This document shows, piece by piece, positions 54,936-62,218 of a stretch of 64,000 bases of DNA (its first letter is position 1; each line of letters starts with the position of its first letter). Source of the stretch: Niabella sp. (lineage in GTDB: Bacteria > Bacteroidota > Bacteroidia > Chitinophagales > Chitinophagaceae); contig JAPUDO010000048.1 in NCBI GenBank assembly GCA_027493055.1, positions 23,118 to 87,117 on the forward strand. Direction: 5' to 3'. The notes under the pieces are model-generated. The model did no database searches. It saw only the letters and a list, made by a program, of their open reading frames with translations, and was not told where the DNA came from. Position numbers and translations under genes: made by a program.

Positions 54936-55184
54936 TTACTCCTCCAACTCAAACTCAAAATCCAACAGTTTTTTAGGATGCACTTCCAGGCCTTTAGCTA
55001 AGTCCAATAACGTTAACATAGTAATGTTAGCTTTTTCGGTTCCCTTTTCAATTTTGCTAATATTACTATAATCTATATTGCAATTTTGCGCAAGCTTTCT
55101 ATAGCTTAAGTTTTTCTTCTTCCTCAGCTTTTCAACCTGTTTCCCTAGTTGGATTAAAAAATCGCTTTCTACAACTTTAGCCAT
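54936..55184 (-). CDS. XRE-family transcriptional regulator of module copy 1
   Basis: This 82-residue Cro/CI-type helix-turn-helix protein reads FLIQLGKQVEKLRKKKNLSY, RKLAQNCNIDYSNISKIEKG, NITMLTLLDLAKGLEVHPKKLLDFEFELEE. The HTH lies at about 25-50 (LAQNCNIDYSNISKIE). It is divergent from a structured leader RNA and the 205-aa gene. Its start is separated from them by an operator-like inverted repeat (55227-55246) and a TATCTTTA box. Most such regulators repress or tune the divergent promoter and their own. The module is repeated at 62.7-63.9 kb with a different regulator of the same family. Confidence 0.9.
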   Translation of the reverse strand: MAKVVESDFLIQLGKQVEKLRKKKNLSYRKLAQNCNIDYSNISKIEKGTEKANITMLTLLDLAKGLEVHPKKLLDFEFELEE

Positions 55185-55206
55185 TATATTGATTTATAGC
55201 AAGGTC
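55176..55206. repeat. 31-bp direct repeat (also at 62688-62718)
   Basis: Thirty-one bases covering the start codon and 5' leader of the XRE gene here are repeated exactly at 62688-62718, inside the broken KilA-N gene just beyond the other XRE gene. The repeat begins TTTAGCCATTATATTG. It marks a recombination or insertion junction shared by the two module copies. Confidence 0.85.
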
Positions 55207-55226
55207 TAGCTATGTGGAAAAATAAA

Positions 55227-55246
55227 TGTGGTGTCAATATACCACA
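55227..55246. promoter_or_regulatory. Operator-like inverted repeat, module copy 1
   Basis: TGTGGT (55227-55232) and ACCACA (55241-55246) form an inverted repeat between the divergent XRE gene and the leader-RNA promoter. It is the likely binding site of the XRE regulator. The second copy has a different, perfect palindrome at the equivalent place. Confidence 0.65.
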
Positions 55247-55262
55247 ATTCAATTTTTCTTAT

Positions 55263-55270
55263 TATCTTTA
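55263..55270 (+). promoter_or_regulatory. -7 box of leader RNA, module copy 1
   Basis: TATCTTTA fits the Bacteroidota -7 element (TAnnTTTG with one change). Transcription would start near 55277, about 10 bp before the conserved RNA. Confidence 0.6.
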
Positions 55271-55286
55271 CAAAGAAATTATTTTT

Positions 55287-55478
55287 GCGATTACTTCATA
55301 AAATCATTTGAAGCATTCGCTTTGAATCTCGCTTTTTGGAAACTGGTAATTTTTAACTGGAACGAGATGATAAGCAGAATAGCTCACGACCTAGGCGTGA
55401 GCTCTCTTATCTGTTCCAAGGGTATACCAGTACCTCAAAAGCGGTAAGTTGAGCATCACGCCTTTTTTATGCGCGGTG
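55287..55478 (+). ncRNA. Structured leader RNA with five nested helices, module copy 1
   Basis: The RNA is conserved with 63082-63268. Helices: P1 CGCTTTT (55330-55336)/AAAAGCG (55437-55443); P2 ACTGGTA (55342-55348)/TACCAGT (55425-55431); P3 TGGAAC (55358-55363)/GTTCCA (55413-55418); P4 GATAAG (55369-55374)/CTTATC (55406-55411); P5 AGCTCAC (55381-55387)/GTGAGCT (55397-55403) with loop GACCTAGGC. The 3' end has GCAT...ATGC around CACGCCTTTTTT. AGGCGTGA (55393-55400) can alternatively pair with TCACGCCT, which would open P5. P1 and P3 have other sequences in copy 2 yet still pair. The RNA ends 21 bp before the 205-aa gene. It could be a cis-regulator or a partner RNA of that protein. I do not recognise it as a known class. 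Confidence 0.8.
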
Positions 55479-55499
55479 TAAACCTAAAAAATTTTTGTT

Positions 55500-56117
55500 A
55501 TGAACAACGCCGTTGCTACCCCCGTACAAACCACCTGCCGCAAGTCAGGCCACACCAAAGACCCGTTCGAAACCTATTGCTGGCGGAATGAGCGCCTAAC
55601 AAACCCTTACCAGGTATTTGCCGGTATTTTCGCCGAAGCCCATGTGCACGATTTCCGCAACCTGGTTAAAAAGCTCGTCAGCAGCGCCAGCGGAGCAGGC
55701 GTGTACAAAGGCGAAGCAACAGGAGATGTACTGTTGTATATGAAGCTCATCCGCTCACTTATAAAAGCGGCCCATGCTTTAAAGCGTGAAAAGAACAGTG
55801 CTATTGTCATTAACAGGGATGACCTGTTCAATAAAAAATACTATTGCAGCCACTATGTTAGCGCCGATGCGTGGAAGGAGTTTCCACGCCACCTGTCTGA
55901 AAAAGAATATGGGAATCCTTACCTGGTGTTTCAAAAGTTTTTTCGCTACCAGTCGCTAACCAACTGGCTGCACTGCTGGGAACAGGTTGTGGATGGAGCT
56001 TTTTGCGGGGATGGCAGTTTTGCACCGGTTGCTCCGTTTAAGGTGTACAGCCATTTGGCAAAGCTGGTGGAAGCCGCACATTTGATTGATGTAAGGGAGG
56101 AAGAGTTTGTGAGCTGA
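55500..56117 (+). CDS. 205-aa protein of unknown function, module copy 1
   Basis: I do not recognise a named domain. The protein begins MNNAVATPVQTTCRKSGHTK and has DPFETYCWRNERLTNPYQVF, AEAHVHDFRNLVKKLVSSAS, YKGEATGDVLLYMKLIRSLI, ALKREKNSAIVINRDDLFNK, YYCSHYVSADAWKEFPRHLS, YLVFQKFFRYQSLTNWLHCW and SHLAKLVEAAHLIDVREEEF. It looks helical, soluble and unexported, with several Cys, His and Trp residues. A paralogue (63292-63915) is nearly identical except at a few scattered sites and the last 8 residues. Each has the same structured leader RNA upstream and a divergent XRE gene. Possible roles are an RNA-binding effector or a toxin held by the RNA; neither is shown. Confidence 0.8.
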   Translation: MNNAVATPVQTTCRKSGHTKDPFETYCWRNERLTNPYQVFAGIFAEAHVHDFRNLVKKLVSSASGAGVYKGEATGDVLLYMKLIRSLIKAAHALKREKNSAIVINRDDLFNKKYYCSHYVSADAWKEFPRHLSEKEYGNPYLVFQKFFRYQSLTNWLHCWEQVVDGAFCGDGSFAPVAPFKVYSHLAKLVEAAHLIDVREEEFVS

Positions 56118-56365
56118 TGTGAAATTAACGTGTACCCCCTACGTGTACAGTCACCCTGACCGAAGCGAAGCGAAGTGGAAGGGTACGCCCACACCCACCG
56201 TCACACTGACCGTAACGAAGTGAAGCGGAAGTGTCTCCCCAATGTGGTACGACCCAACAATTACAGGGATGTTTCGACTGCGCTGCGCTCCGCTCAACAT
56301 GACGTTCAGAAGAGTCGGATGCGCCTCTCGTGCACCGTCACACCTGACCGGCACAAAAGGAGCAG
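56118..56365. repeat. Intergenic repeat-rich DNA with Bacteroidota-type GAAGCGAAG/CGAAACATC units
   Basis: This 250-bp gap holds two near-repeats of TCACnCTGACCGnAnCGAAG (56150 and 56202 regions) and GTTTCGACTGCGCTGCGCTC (56268). Phrases of this kind are scattered in many Bacteroidota genomes. No gene is credible here. Confidence 0.5.
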
Positions 56366-56413
56366 ATTATATAAAACAGGCCTGTATCAAGACAAATCTC
56401 AATACAAGCCTGT
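56366..56413 (-). terminator. Terminator of the Xus-type operon
   Basis: ACAGGCCTGTAT (56376-56387) pairs with ATACAAGCCTGT (56402-56413) with one mismatch. On the minus strand the stem is followed by TTTTATAT, just after the stop of the DUF4374 gene. Confidence 0.75.
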
Positions 56414-56441
56414 AAAAATATCAGTTAATCTCAGAAACTAT

Positions 56442-57716
56442 TTAATCCGCAATAGGCAGCCAGTTGATTGTTGTGATGGCAGCCTTACCATCGGTTTTAA
56501 GGCCCATAGTAGCGGTAGCTGAGGCACCGTCAAACTTATACACGGCAGACACCTGCGTGTTATTTTCATTTGAATAGATACCTACATAACCTGTTCCATC
56601 CAGTTTAGAGTAATAATAATCACCTGTGGTTAATTGAATACTTGTTGCCGCGGGAGCGCCGGTTACCCATTTAAAAGAACCATCATTTACATTCACTATG
56701 GCAAACTTAACACCGCCGCCTAACAATCCGGCTAAATACATCAGCGGATATTGATATGCTTTAGGACACATTGATAATAAGAAATAGCCCTTACCCAAAT
56801 AGTTTTTCCTCCACACATACTGACCACCCGAAGCCGTGGTAAGATTGATAAAGAAAGTTTTATCATATTCTGTTGTACCGCTTTTTATTTTCATAATACC
56901 GGCTGGTGTAACTGTTGAATATTTGCCTGACAGGTCGGGTGTAAGCTTTGTTCCAAATGCGTAATAATTGCCGTCTTCATCTACGTCTGTAGCATTATAC
57001 CAGTAGGCCCCTATAGATCCGGTGCGGCCATCACGTACCACTTTTTCAAGCGTCATTTCGGGATATTTATATATAGCCACATAATTGCTGTCCGGATAAG
57101 CAGATCTGAAAGTAAGACCACTTTGTACACTCATAAAAGATGCAAAAACTTTATCCCCTACTTTTTTTACATCTGTAAAGAAAGCTTTTTCACCATTGCC
57201 AACTAGCGCCTCGGCATTGATCTCTCCCTGTGCTACAATTTGTTTTGACTTCGCATTAATGCGGAACCATTGTGTAAATTGCTCTTCCGGCTGCCATGCA
57301 TTCTTAAAAGTAAGGATATCATCTCCTACATTTGCAAAACAGGTCATCGTTTCTGTTTGAAAACTACTCGACTTCACCAGTTTTTTTGAAGCATCGAGGC
57401 CATATATATCTACAGACCCGGCTGCGGATTGTCCAAACTTAAAGCTGAATAAAGAGCCATTATTTACACTATAGTTAAATGTAGAGCCATCCTGCTCAAT
57501 ACCTGTACCGGTTGTAATTAATGTGCCTGTATCAAGGCTATTGGCCGTATAAATAACGTCCGAACCGGCAAATGCCGACGCGCGTCCGGTAATTACAAAT
57601 ACGCCATCTTTTGGTTTGTCTTCATTATTGGTATTATCAGGTGTGTCATCTTTAGAACATGCACCCAAGAAAAGTAAGGTAATAAGACCTGCTGCGAACA
57701 GCTTTTTTTGTTTCAT
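56442..57716 (-). CDS. DUF4374 lipoprotein, XusB-like
   Basis: This 424-residue lipoprotein (lipobox LGAC, Cys20, then an acidic linker) has the DUF4374 propeller pattern: DGVFVITGRASAFAGSDVIY, LVGNGEKAFFTDVKKVGDKV, VAIYKYPEMTLEKVVRDGRT, GSIGAYWYNATDVDEDGNYY, YDKTFFINLTTASGGQYVWR and a terminal TTINWLPIAD. In B. thetaiotaomicron a DUF4374 lipoprotein, XusB, sits on the surface and captures siderophores of other species for the receptor XusA. Here it follows a TonB receptor gene by 28 bp, which matches that arrangement. A XusC (PepSY) gene is not in the window. Its role in iron scavenging is inferred from family and pairing. Confidence 0.85.
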   Translation of the reverse strand: MKQKKLFAAGLITLLFLGACSKDDTPDNTNNEDKPKDGVFVITGRASAFAGSDVIYTANSLDTGTLITTGTGIEQDGSTFNYSVNNGSLFSFKFGQSAAGSVDIYGLDASKKLVKSSSFQTETMTCFANVGDDILTFKNAWQPEEQFTQWFRINAKSKQIVAQGEINAEALVGNGEKAFFTDVKKVGDKVFASFMSVQSGLTFRSAYPDSNYVAIYKYPEMTLEKVVRDGRTGSIGAYWYNATDVDEDGNYYAFGTKLTPDLSGKYSTVTPAGIMKIKSGTTEYDKTFFINLTTASGGQYVWRKNYLGKGYFLLSMCPKAYQYPLMYLAGLLGGGVKFAIVNVNDGSFKWVTGAPAATSIQLTTGDYYYSKLDGTGYVGIYSNENNTQVSAVYKFDGASATATMGLKTDGKAAITTINWLPIAD

Positions 57717-57744
57717 ATTTATCCTGTTTATTGTTTAGTAAAAA

Positions 57745-60129
57745 TTATTTGCGAATAAAATATCTGAGCTTAATGTTAAATGAGCGACCCGGTTTTTGCA
57801 GGCTGTAATTATCATAGAGCCTTTTATCGGTAATATCTTTACACTCAAACGCGATATTATATTTCCCGTCCTTTAAAGTATAAACCAGGTTCACATCATG
57901 CGCCAACTGTTCGGGTATCACACGTTTGGTAGATGCGGCACCTTCATTAGCCCAGTACAGGTAAAACTCATGTACATACAGCAGATTGTAGCCAATGCTT
58001 AACCTGTCGGAACCGTTGAGTATTTTGTTAAAGTATAATGTTGCATCAGCATTGCCAAACAGGTATGGAACGTTTGGAATGCGTTCTTTATAAGTGTTAC
58101 TCGGGATATTCCCTTGCATATCTGTTCTGTATTTTTGCCTGTCCCGAATATTCTGATAGGTTAAGTTCACTCCTGCCGATAATAATTGTTTGAAGGCATA
58201 TCTTACTTCCGACTCTATTCCAAGATTGGAAACCTTCAGCAGATTTTCCGGATATAGTTTATTGGTATAACCGTTGAAGGTGTAATAGATGTAGTCGTTA
58301 ACATAAGCATAAACACCTGTTGCCGACACGTATAAACGGTGCATGCCTGATTGATGCGTATAATTAAATCCCAGGTTGAAATTTCTGCTCGATTCGGGCT
58401 TTAAGTTCCAGTTACCATCCTTGTTTGTTACATCACCAAACAGGTCTTCGCTTTCCGGCAGGCGATAAGTGTTTTCATAGGATAGCTTCCATTGTAGATC
58501 AGGAGTTATAAAATAAGTGCCGGCAGCGCCATAGCCAAACCTGTTAATGTTTTTGGTAACCCTATTATATGTCGTATCGCCGGGGCGGGTAAAATCCGTT
58601 TCTATTAATGTAGTACGGGCCTGTTGATAGAGATATTTTCCGAATACGCTAATATCCCAGTTGTTGGGATGCTTGTACTGATAACCAAGTCCCGAAATAT
58701 TTTTATTGGATTGCTGGGGAATGTTATCCAGCATAGCATGCGGAGATACGATATTACTGCCCTTCCTGTCGAAATGGCTGTAAACATTATTAAGCGCAAA
58801 AAAATGCCGGTTACTTACCTGGTAGGTAAAAGAAGCAGATGCATTGGCAGTATTATTTTTATATTGATACCATTGGTAAGCACGCTCACCTCCTTTTCCC
58901 CTGTAGTTAATAGAATCTCTAAGCCAGTTATAACGGGCGTGCACAGTATCTATGCTCTGCTCTTCGCCAAAATTATAATTGGCATTCAGGGATGCGTTCA
59001 GCCCTTTGGTAAACAAATCATTTTTCTTATACACCAGCGCCGGCATTAAAATATTGCCCTTGTTATGCAAGGCCCCGAAGACAGTAGTAAGCCGCGCCCC
59101 TGTTTGAATTTCTTTATAATATTTTCCAACCGTGATGCCGGCAAGCAACTGGTCCGCCCATTTTTTATCTACAAAGCCCAATTGCGCAATAGCGGTTTCG
59201 TTATGGTATTTATCATGGAAGCGGCGTATAGTAGTATCAGGATAATATTTCCCGGTTCTGATATCGGCGGCATCTACCGTAACCTTATAATTATTATCTG
59301 AATAATTCTGGAAGGCGTTTAACCTTACGGTGAATCCATTTTTGGCAGTATAACCGGTATTGATATAACTGCGATGTGTGTTGAAAGAGCCGTAAGAGTA
59401 AGACAGGTCTAAGTAATTACGCATGTCCTGGTCAGTAACAATATTCACCGCGCCGCCCAGCGCATCGCTGCCCAGCCACACAGGAATAACGCCTTTATAT
59501 ATCTCTATCCTTTTCGCGAAATTGACAGGAACATTATTGATCTGGAAAGCCGCTCCCAGATAATCTATCGGCACGCCATCTATAAAATACTTGATCCTTT
59601 TACCGGAAAATCCGTTGAGCGACAAATCAAAATCGGAGCCAATACCACCGGTCTCACGCAGGCGGGCGCCCGGTACACGGTCTAAAACATGTGCAATATC
59701 CAGCGTGGTATTGTGCAGCTTTTGCGCATCTATTGCCGTAACGTTGTATGCCTGCCGGTTGGTGAGTTGTGTGGCAGAATAGCCAAACACCGCCACGCTA
59801 TCCAGCAAAGCGTTTTCTTTTTGAAGCGTGAAAAAGAATTCATGTTTTTCCTTAGTTACATTGATTTGTGTTTTCAATGCATCATAACCCACGGCTGAAA
59901 TTTCTAAAGAAAAAGCGCCTTCACCGGAAAACAATAATTCAAACCGGCCATTCGCATCAGTTGATGCCGACAGGTTTTGTTCTGCACAGCGAATAGTGGC
60001 AGATGCAACAGGATTGCGACCTTCATCATGCACAAATCCAATAACAGGAATGTGCCCCGATTGTGCCGAAGAACACATGCCAAACAGCATCATTGCTATA
60101 ATACAGTAAAGTTTTTTTAATTGCATCAT
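57745..60129 (-). CDS. TonB-dependent siderophore receptor, XusA-like
   Basis: This roughly 794-residue outer-membrane receptor has a signal peptide (CIIAMMLFGMCSSA-QS). A regulatory domain follows (HIPVIGFVHDEGRNPVASAT). The plug reads HVLDRVPGARLRETGGIGSD, LSLNGFSGKRIKYFIDGVPI, KRIEIYKGVIPVWLGSDALGGAVNIV, and the barrel ends KLRYFIRK. The barrel length is that of iron-complex receptors (about 650-700) and shorter than SusC. It precedes a DUF4374 lipoprotein gene, as XusA precedes XusB. An AraC regulator is divergent, with 240 bp between. The start is ambiguous between ATGs at 60147, 60129 and 60126. Confidence 0.9.
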   Translation of the reverse strand: MMQLKKLYCIIAMMLFGMCSSAQSGHIPVIGFVHDEGRNPVASATIRCAEQNLSASTDANGRFELLFSGEGAFSLEISAVGYDALKTQINVTKEKHEFFFTLQKENALLDSVAVFGYSATQLTNRQAYNVTAIDAQKLHNTTLDIAHVLDRVPGARLRETGGIGSDFDLSLNGFSGKRIKYFIDGVPIDYLGAAFQINNVPVNFAKRIEIYKGVIPVWLGSDALGGAVNIVTDQDMRNYLDLSYSYGSFNTHRSYINTGYTAKNGFTVRLNAFQNYSDNNYKVTVDAADIRTGKYYPDTTIRRFHDKYHNETAIAQLGFVDKKWADQLLAGITVGKYYKEIQTGARLTTVFGALHNKGNILMPALVYKKNDLFTKGLNASLNANYNFGEEQSIDTVHARYNWLRDSINYRGKGGERAYQWYQYKNNTANASASFTYQVSNRHFFALNNVYSHFDRKGSNIVSPHAMLDNIPQQSNKNISGLGYQYKHPNNWDISVFGKYLYQQARTTLIETDFTRPGDTTYNRVTKNINRFGYGAAGTYFITPDLQWKLSYENTYRLPESEDLFGDVTNKDGNWNLKPESSRNFNLGFNYTHQSGMHRLYVSATGVYAYVNDYIYYTFNGYTNKLYPENLLKVSNLGIESEVRYAFKQLLSAGVNLTYQNIRDRQKYRTDMQGNIPSNTYKERIPNVPYLFGNADATLYFNKILNGSDRLSIGYNLLYVHEFYLYWANEGAASTKRVIPEQLAHDVNLVYTLKDGKYNIAFECKDITDKRLYDNYSLQKPGRSFNIKLRYFIRK

Positions 60130-60369
60130 ACAAACCAGGTCTGCCATAAGCAGGTCATTATTTCATAGGTTAGCATAAAAGAGTATATAAACCTATAAGT
60201 AACAACCTATTGTAAAAGAGAATAAGCAAAAATTTATTTTACACTATTATGGCTCAATAAATTCGCTTCCGTAGTGATTACAAATTATTTTTGTGCACGC
60301 AAAGGTATTTTTGAAGGGGCCTTAACCTCTTATGAATGTGGAAGTATTAATTATGAAAACGGAAGTATT
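60130..60369. promoter_or_regulatory. Divergent promoter region between the receptor and AraC genes
   Basis: This 240-bp AT-rich gap must contain both promoters and any iron-responsive operator. A Fur-box-like or AraC half-site pair is not obvious to me. Confidence 0.4.
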
Positions 60370-61365
60370 ATGGGATATGAAATAATGGCCGCTGATTTTA
60401 GTGATTTTATCTCTTCGGAAGATGAAATCAATACTTCTGCTACCGGCGAAAACACCAATCATATAAAGCTGCACACGCCCAAAGGAAATATACATTATAA
60501 GGAAGAAATTTTACAGGGGCCTATTTCCATCCTCGAAGGGCATTATCACATGCAGGATGATGTAACCATCTCCGGCAGGGGCGATGCCGCTTTATTAGAG
60601 ATCCAGTTTAACCTGTCGGATAACGCTATCGCTTACCAGGGCAAGTCCGGGGCCGAACATGTTACGCCCGCCCGTTCCGGCAATATTGTTTTTCTTTCCG
60701 CCGAGGAGAACGAAGCGCGGATATTTTTCCGCAAAGATGTTTCGTATAATACTTTCGATATTCACCTTCCCGTATCGCTGTTAAACCAGTATGCAGGCGA
60801 GTCCAGATTGATGGATAACTTCATAACACAAATCGGCAGGGACTCCAGCAGCATGCTTACGCAAAACACTATTTCCATCAGTCCCGCTATTTATAATACG
60901 ATACAGGATATAAAAACCTGCGCCTACGATGGACTTACGCGCAAAATTTATATGGAGTCCAAAGCCTACGAACTGATTGCCCTGATTTACGAAAATGTCA
61001 AAAATCAAAAAAGCGGCACAGAGCTAAGCGCTGCCGACCAGGACAGAATACACCTGGCCGCTTCCATCATCCGCGATAACCTGGCTACTCCCTGTACCAT
61101 TATCGAGCTGGCGCATAAAGTGGGCGTTAATCAAACCAAGCTCAAAACAGGATTTAAGTCCCTGTTTGGCAAAACCGTTTTCGATTACCTGCAGGACATC
61201 CGGATGCACCAGGCCAAAAGATACCTGCTGGACACACAACTATCCGTACAGGAAATAGGGCTATTACTGGGCTACCAGAACACTTCCAATTTCAGTATGG
61301 CCTTCAAAAAAATTCATGGGTTTTCGCCTATGAAGTTGCGGAAGAATGAGGGGGCAGCCCTGTAA
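60370..61365 (+). CDS. AraC-family transcriptional regulator (PchR-like)
   Basis: This protein is 331 residues from the chosen ATG; the frame is open to a GTG at 60274. The N-terminal cupin-like half (HMQDDVTISGRGDAALLEIQFNLSD, ISILEGHY) resembles PchR-type regulators that sense iron-siderophore complexes. The C-terminal double helix-turn-helix reads HLAASIIRDNLATPCTIIELAHKVGVNQTKLKTGFKSLFG and AKRYLLDTQLSVQEIGLLLGYQNTSNFSMAFKK. It is divergent from the XusA-like receptor gene and probably activates it when the xenosiderophore is present. AraC factors of this kind commonly regulate such receptors in Bacteroidota. The ligand is inferred. Confidence 0.9.
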   Translation: MGYEIMAADFSDFISSEDEINTSATGENTNHIKLHTPKGNIHYKEEILQGPISILEGHYHMQDDVTISGRGDAALLEIQFNLSDNAIAYQGKSGAEHVTPARSGNIVFLSAEENEARIFFRKDVSYNTFDIHLPVSLLNQYAGESRLMDNFITQIGRDSSSMLTQNTISISPAIYNTIQDIKTCAYDGLTRKIYMESKAYELIALIYENVKNQKSGTELSAADQDRIHLAASIIRDNLATPCTIIELAHKVGVNQTKLKTGFKSLFGKTVFDYLQDIRMHQAKRYLLDTQLSVQEIGLLLGYQNTSNFSMAFKKIHGFSPMKLRKNEGAAL

Positions 61366-61381
61366 TAAAAGCCGGAAGGTT

Positions 61382-61966
61382 TTAATATCCTGTATAAAAC
61401 CGGTCATCGTCCCATTTCGCCGGGTTATTTAAAATATAATTTGCAATGCGGTTGTATTCCGCATCATTGCGGATAATATGTTCATAATAATTTCGTTGCC
61501 ATACCTGTGTATTTTGGGCAAATCCGTTTTCATACCGGAACCATTTGGTAACGCCAATTTTAAATCCGCGAATAATAGAACCGATGGATTGGGATGGTGA
61601 ACGAAACGACGTTATCCGTAGGGGCGAATTACCATTCGCCCTATTGTTATCGGTGTGGTCATTTTGGGTCGAATGATCATTCGCCCCTACGGACAACAAT
61701 TCATTTTTGGGTGAAATAATTTCAATGATCCCATGAACGTGATTGGGCATTACCACATATTCGTGCAATGTGGCCATAGGGAAATGTGCGGGTATATCCT
61801 GCCAACATTTTACCGCCACCCTGCCTGCATTGTTTAAAACCATTTCCCCGTTTATTATTTGGCCAAACAGGTGTTCCCTGTTATGCGTGCAGATGGTTAT
61901 AAAATACAACCCCGCCTGTGCATAATTATATCCTTTCAGGCGGATGGATTTACGGTTGTATTTCAT
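61382..61966 (-). CDS. RAYT (REP-associated tyrosine transposase, Y1_Tnp family)
   Basis: This 194-residue protein has the HUH motif VVMPNHVHGI (H76, H78) and the catalytic Tyr in VWQRNYYEHIIRN (Y160 or Y161). The opening RKSIRLKGYNYAQAGLYFITICTHNRE and the end RIANYILNNPAKWDDDRFY complete the family layout. RAYTs are single-copy domesticated transposases that act on REP/REPIN hairpins. Between HUH and Tyr the coding sequence for residues 92-118 is itself a REP-like inverted repeat (61615-61693). The gene lies between the AraC gene and the KilA-N remnant, on the opposite strand to both. It seems intact. Confidence 0.9.
   Translation of the reverse strand: MKYNRKSIRLKGYNYAQAGLYFITICTHNREHLFGQIINGEMVLNNAGRVAVKCWQDIPAHFPMATLHEYVVMPNHVHGIIEIISPKNELLSVGANDHSTQNDHTDNNRANGNSPLRITSFRSPSQSIGSIIRGFKIGVTKWFRYENGFAQNTQVWQRNYYEHIIRNDAEYNRIANYILNNPAKWDDDRFYTGY
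61615..61693. repeat. REP-like inverted repeat inside the RAYT gene
   Basis: TCCGTAGGGGCGAAT (61615-61629) is inverted exactly at 61679-61693 (ATTCGCCCCTACGGA). Within it are smaller hairpins, GGGCGAAT...ATTCGCCC and CGAATGATCATTCG. The shape is that of a REPIN (two inverted REPs). It is in frame in the transposase gene. Confidence 0.85.
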
Positions 61967-62060
61967 ATGGCGATGGTGTTACTATAAATATACAAAATGT
62001 GGATGATATATGCTCCTTACGGCTTCTCCCAACTGTTTTAGATAAATTGTAAAAAACGGG

Positions 62061-62130
62061 TATCATAGCAAAACAACCATTTGAAAAAAATTGTCCTCTA
62101 AAAACACAAAGACCAGAACAGTTGCGGAAC
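62061..62130 (+). repeat. Promoter/leader repeat, copy C (before KilA-N)
   Basis: It begins TATCATAG (62061-62068), followed by CAAAACAACCATTTGAAAAA and AACACAAAGACCAGAACAGT, clearly the same leader as copies A and B but ending sooner. It stands about 90 bp before the KilA-N remnant. Confidence 0.75.
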
Positions 62131-62218
62131 TATTTTTTAACCCTGCAAAAATTAAAAGAGGTGCAACCAACCGCACAAATCCAACCAATAGTTCTAAATT
62201 ATTTCGCAACTTTACTGT

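Noticed and set aside
55287-55478. Type III toxin-antitoxin RNA in the strict sense
   Set aside because: The RNA is one nested hairpin and not a set of 30-40 nt tandem repeats, and the protein has no recognisable ToxN/CptN/TenpN features. Kept only as an analogy.
54936-56117. Retron or diversity-generating retroelement
   Set aside because: A structured RNA next to a protein suggested it, but no reverse transcriptase motif (xADD) is found anywhere in the window and there is no template/variable repeat pair.
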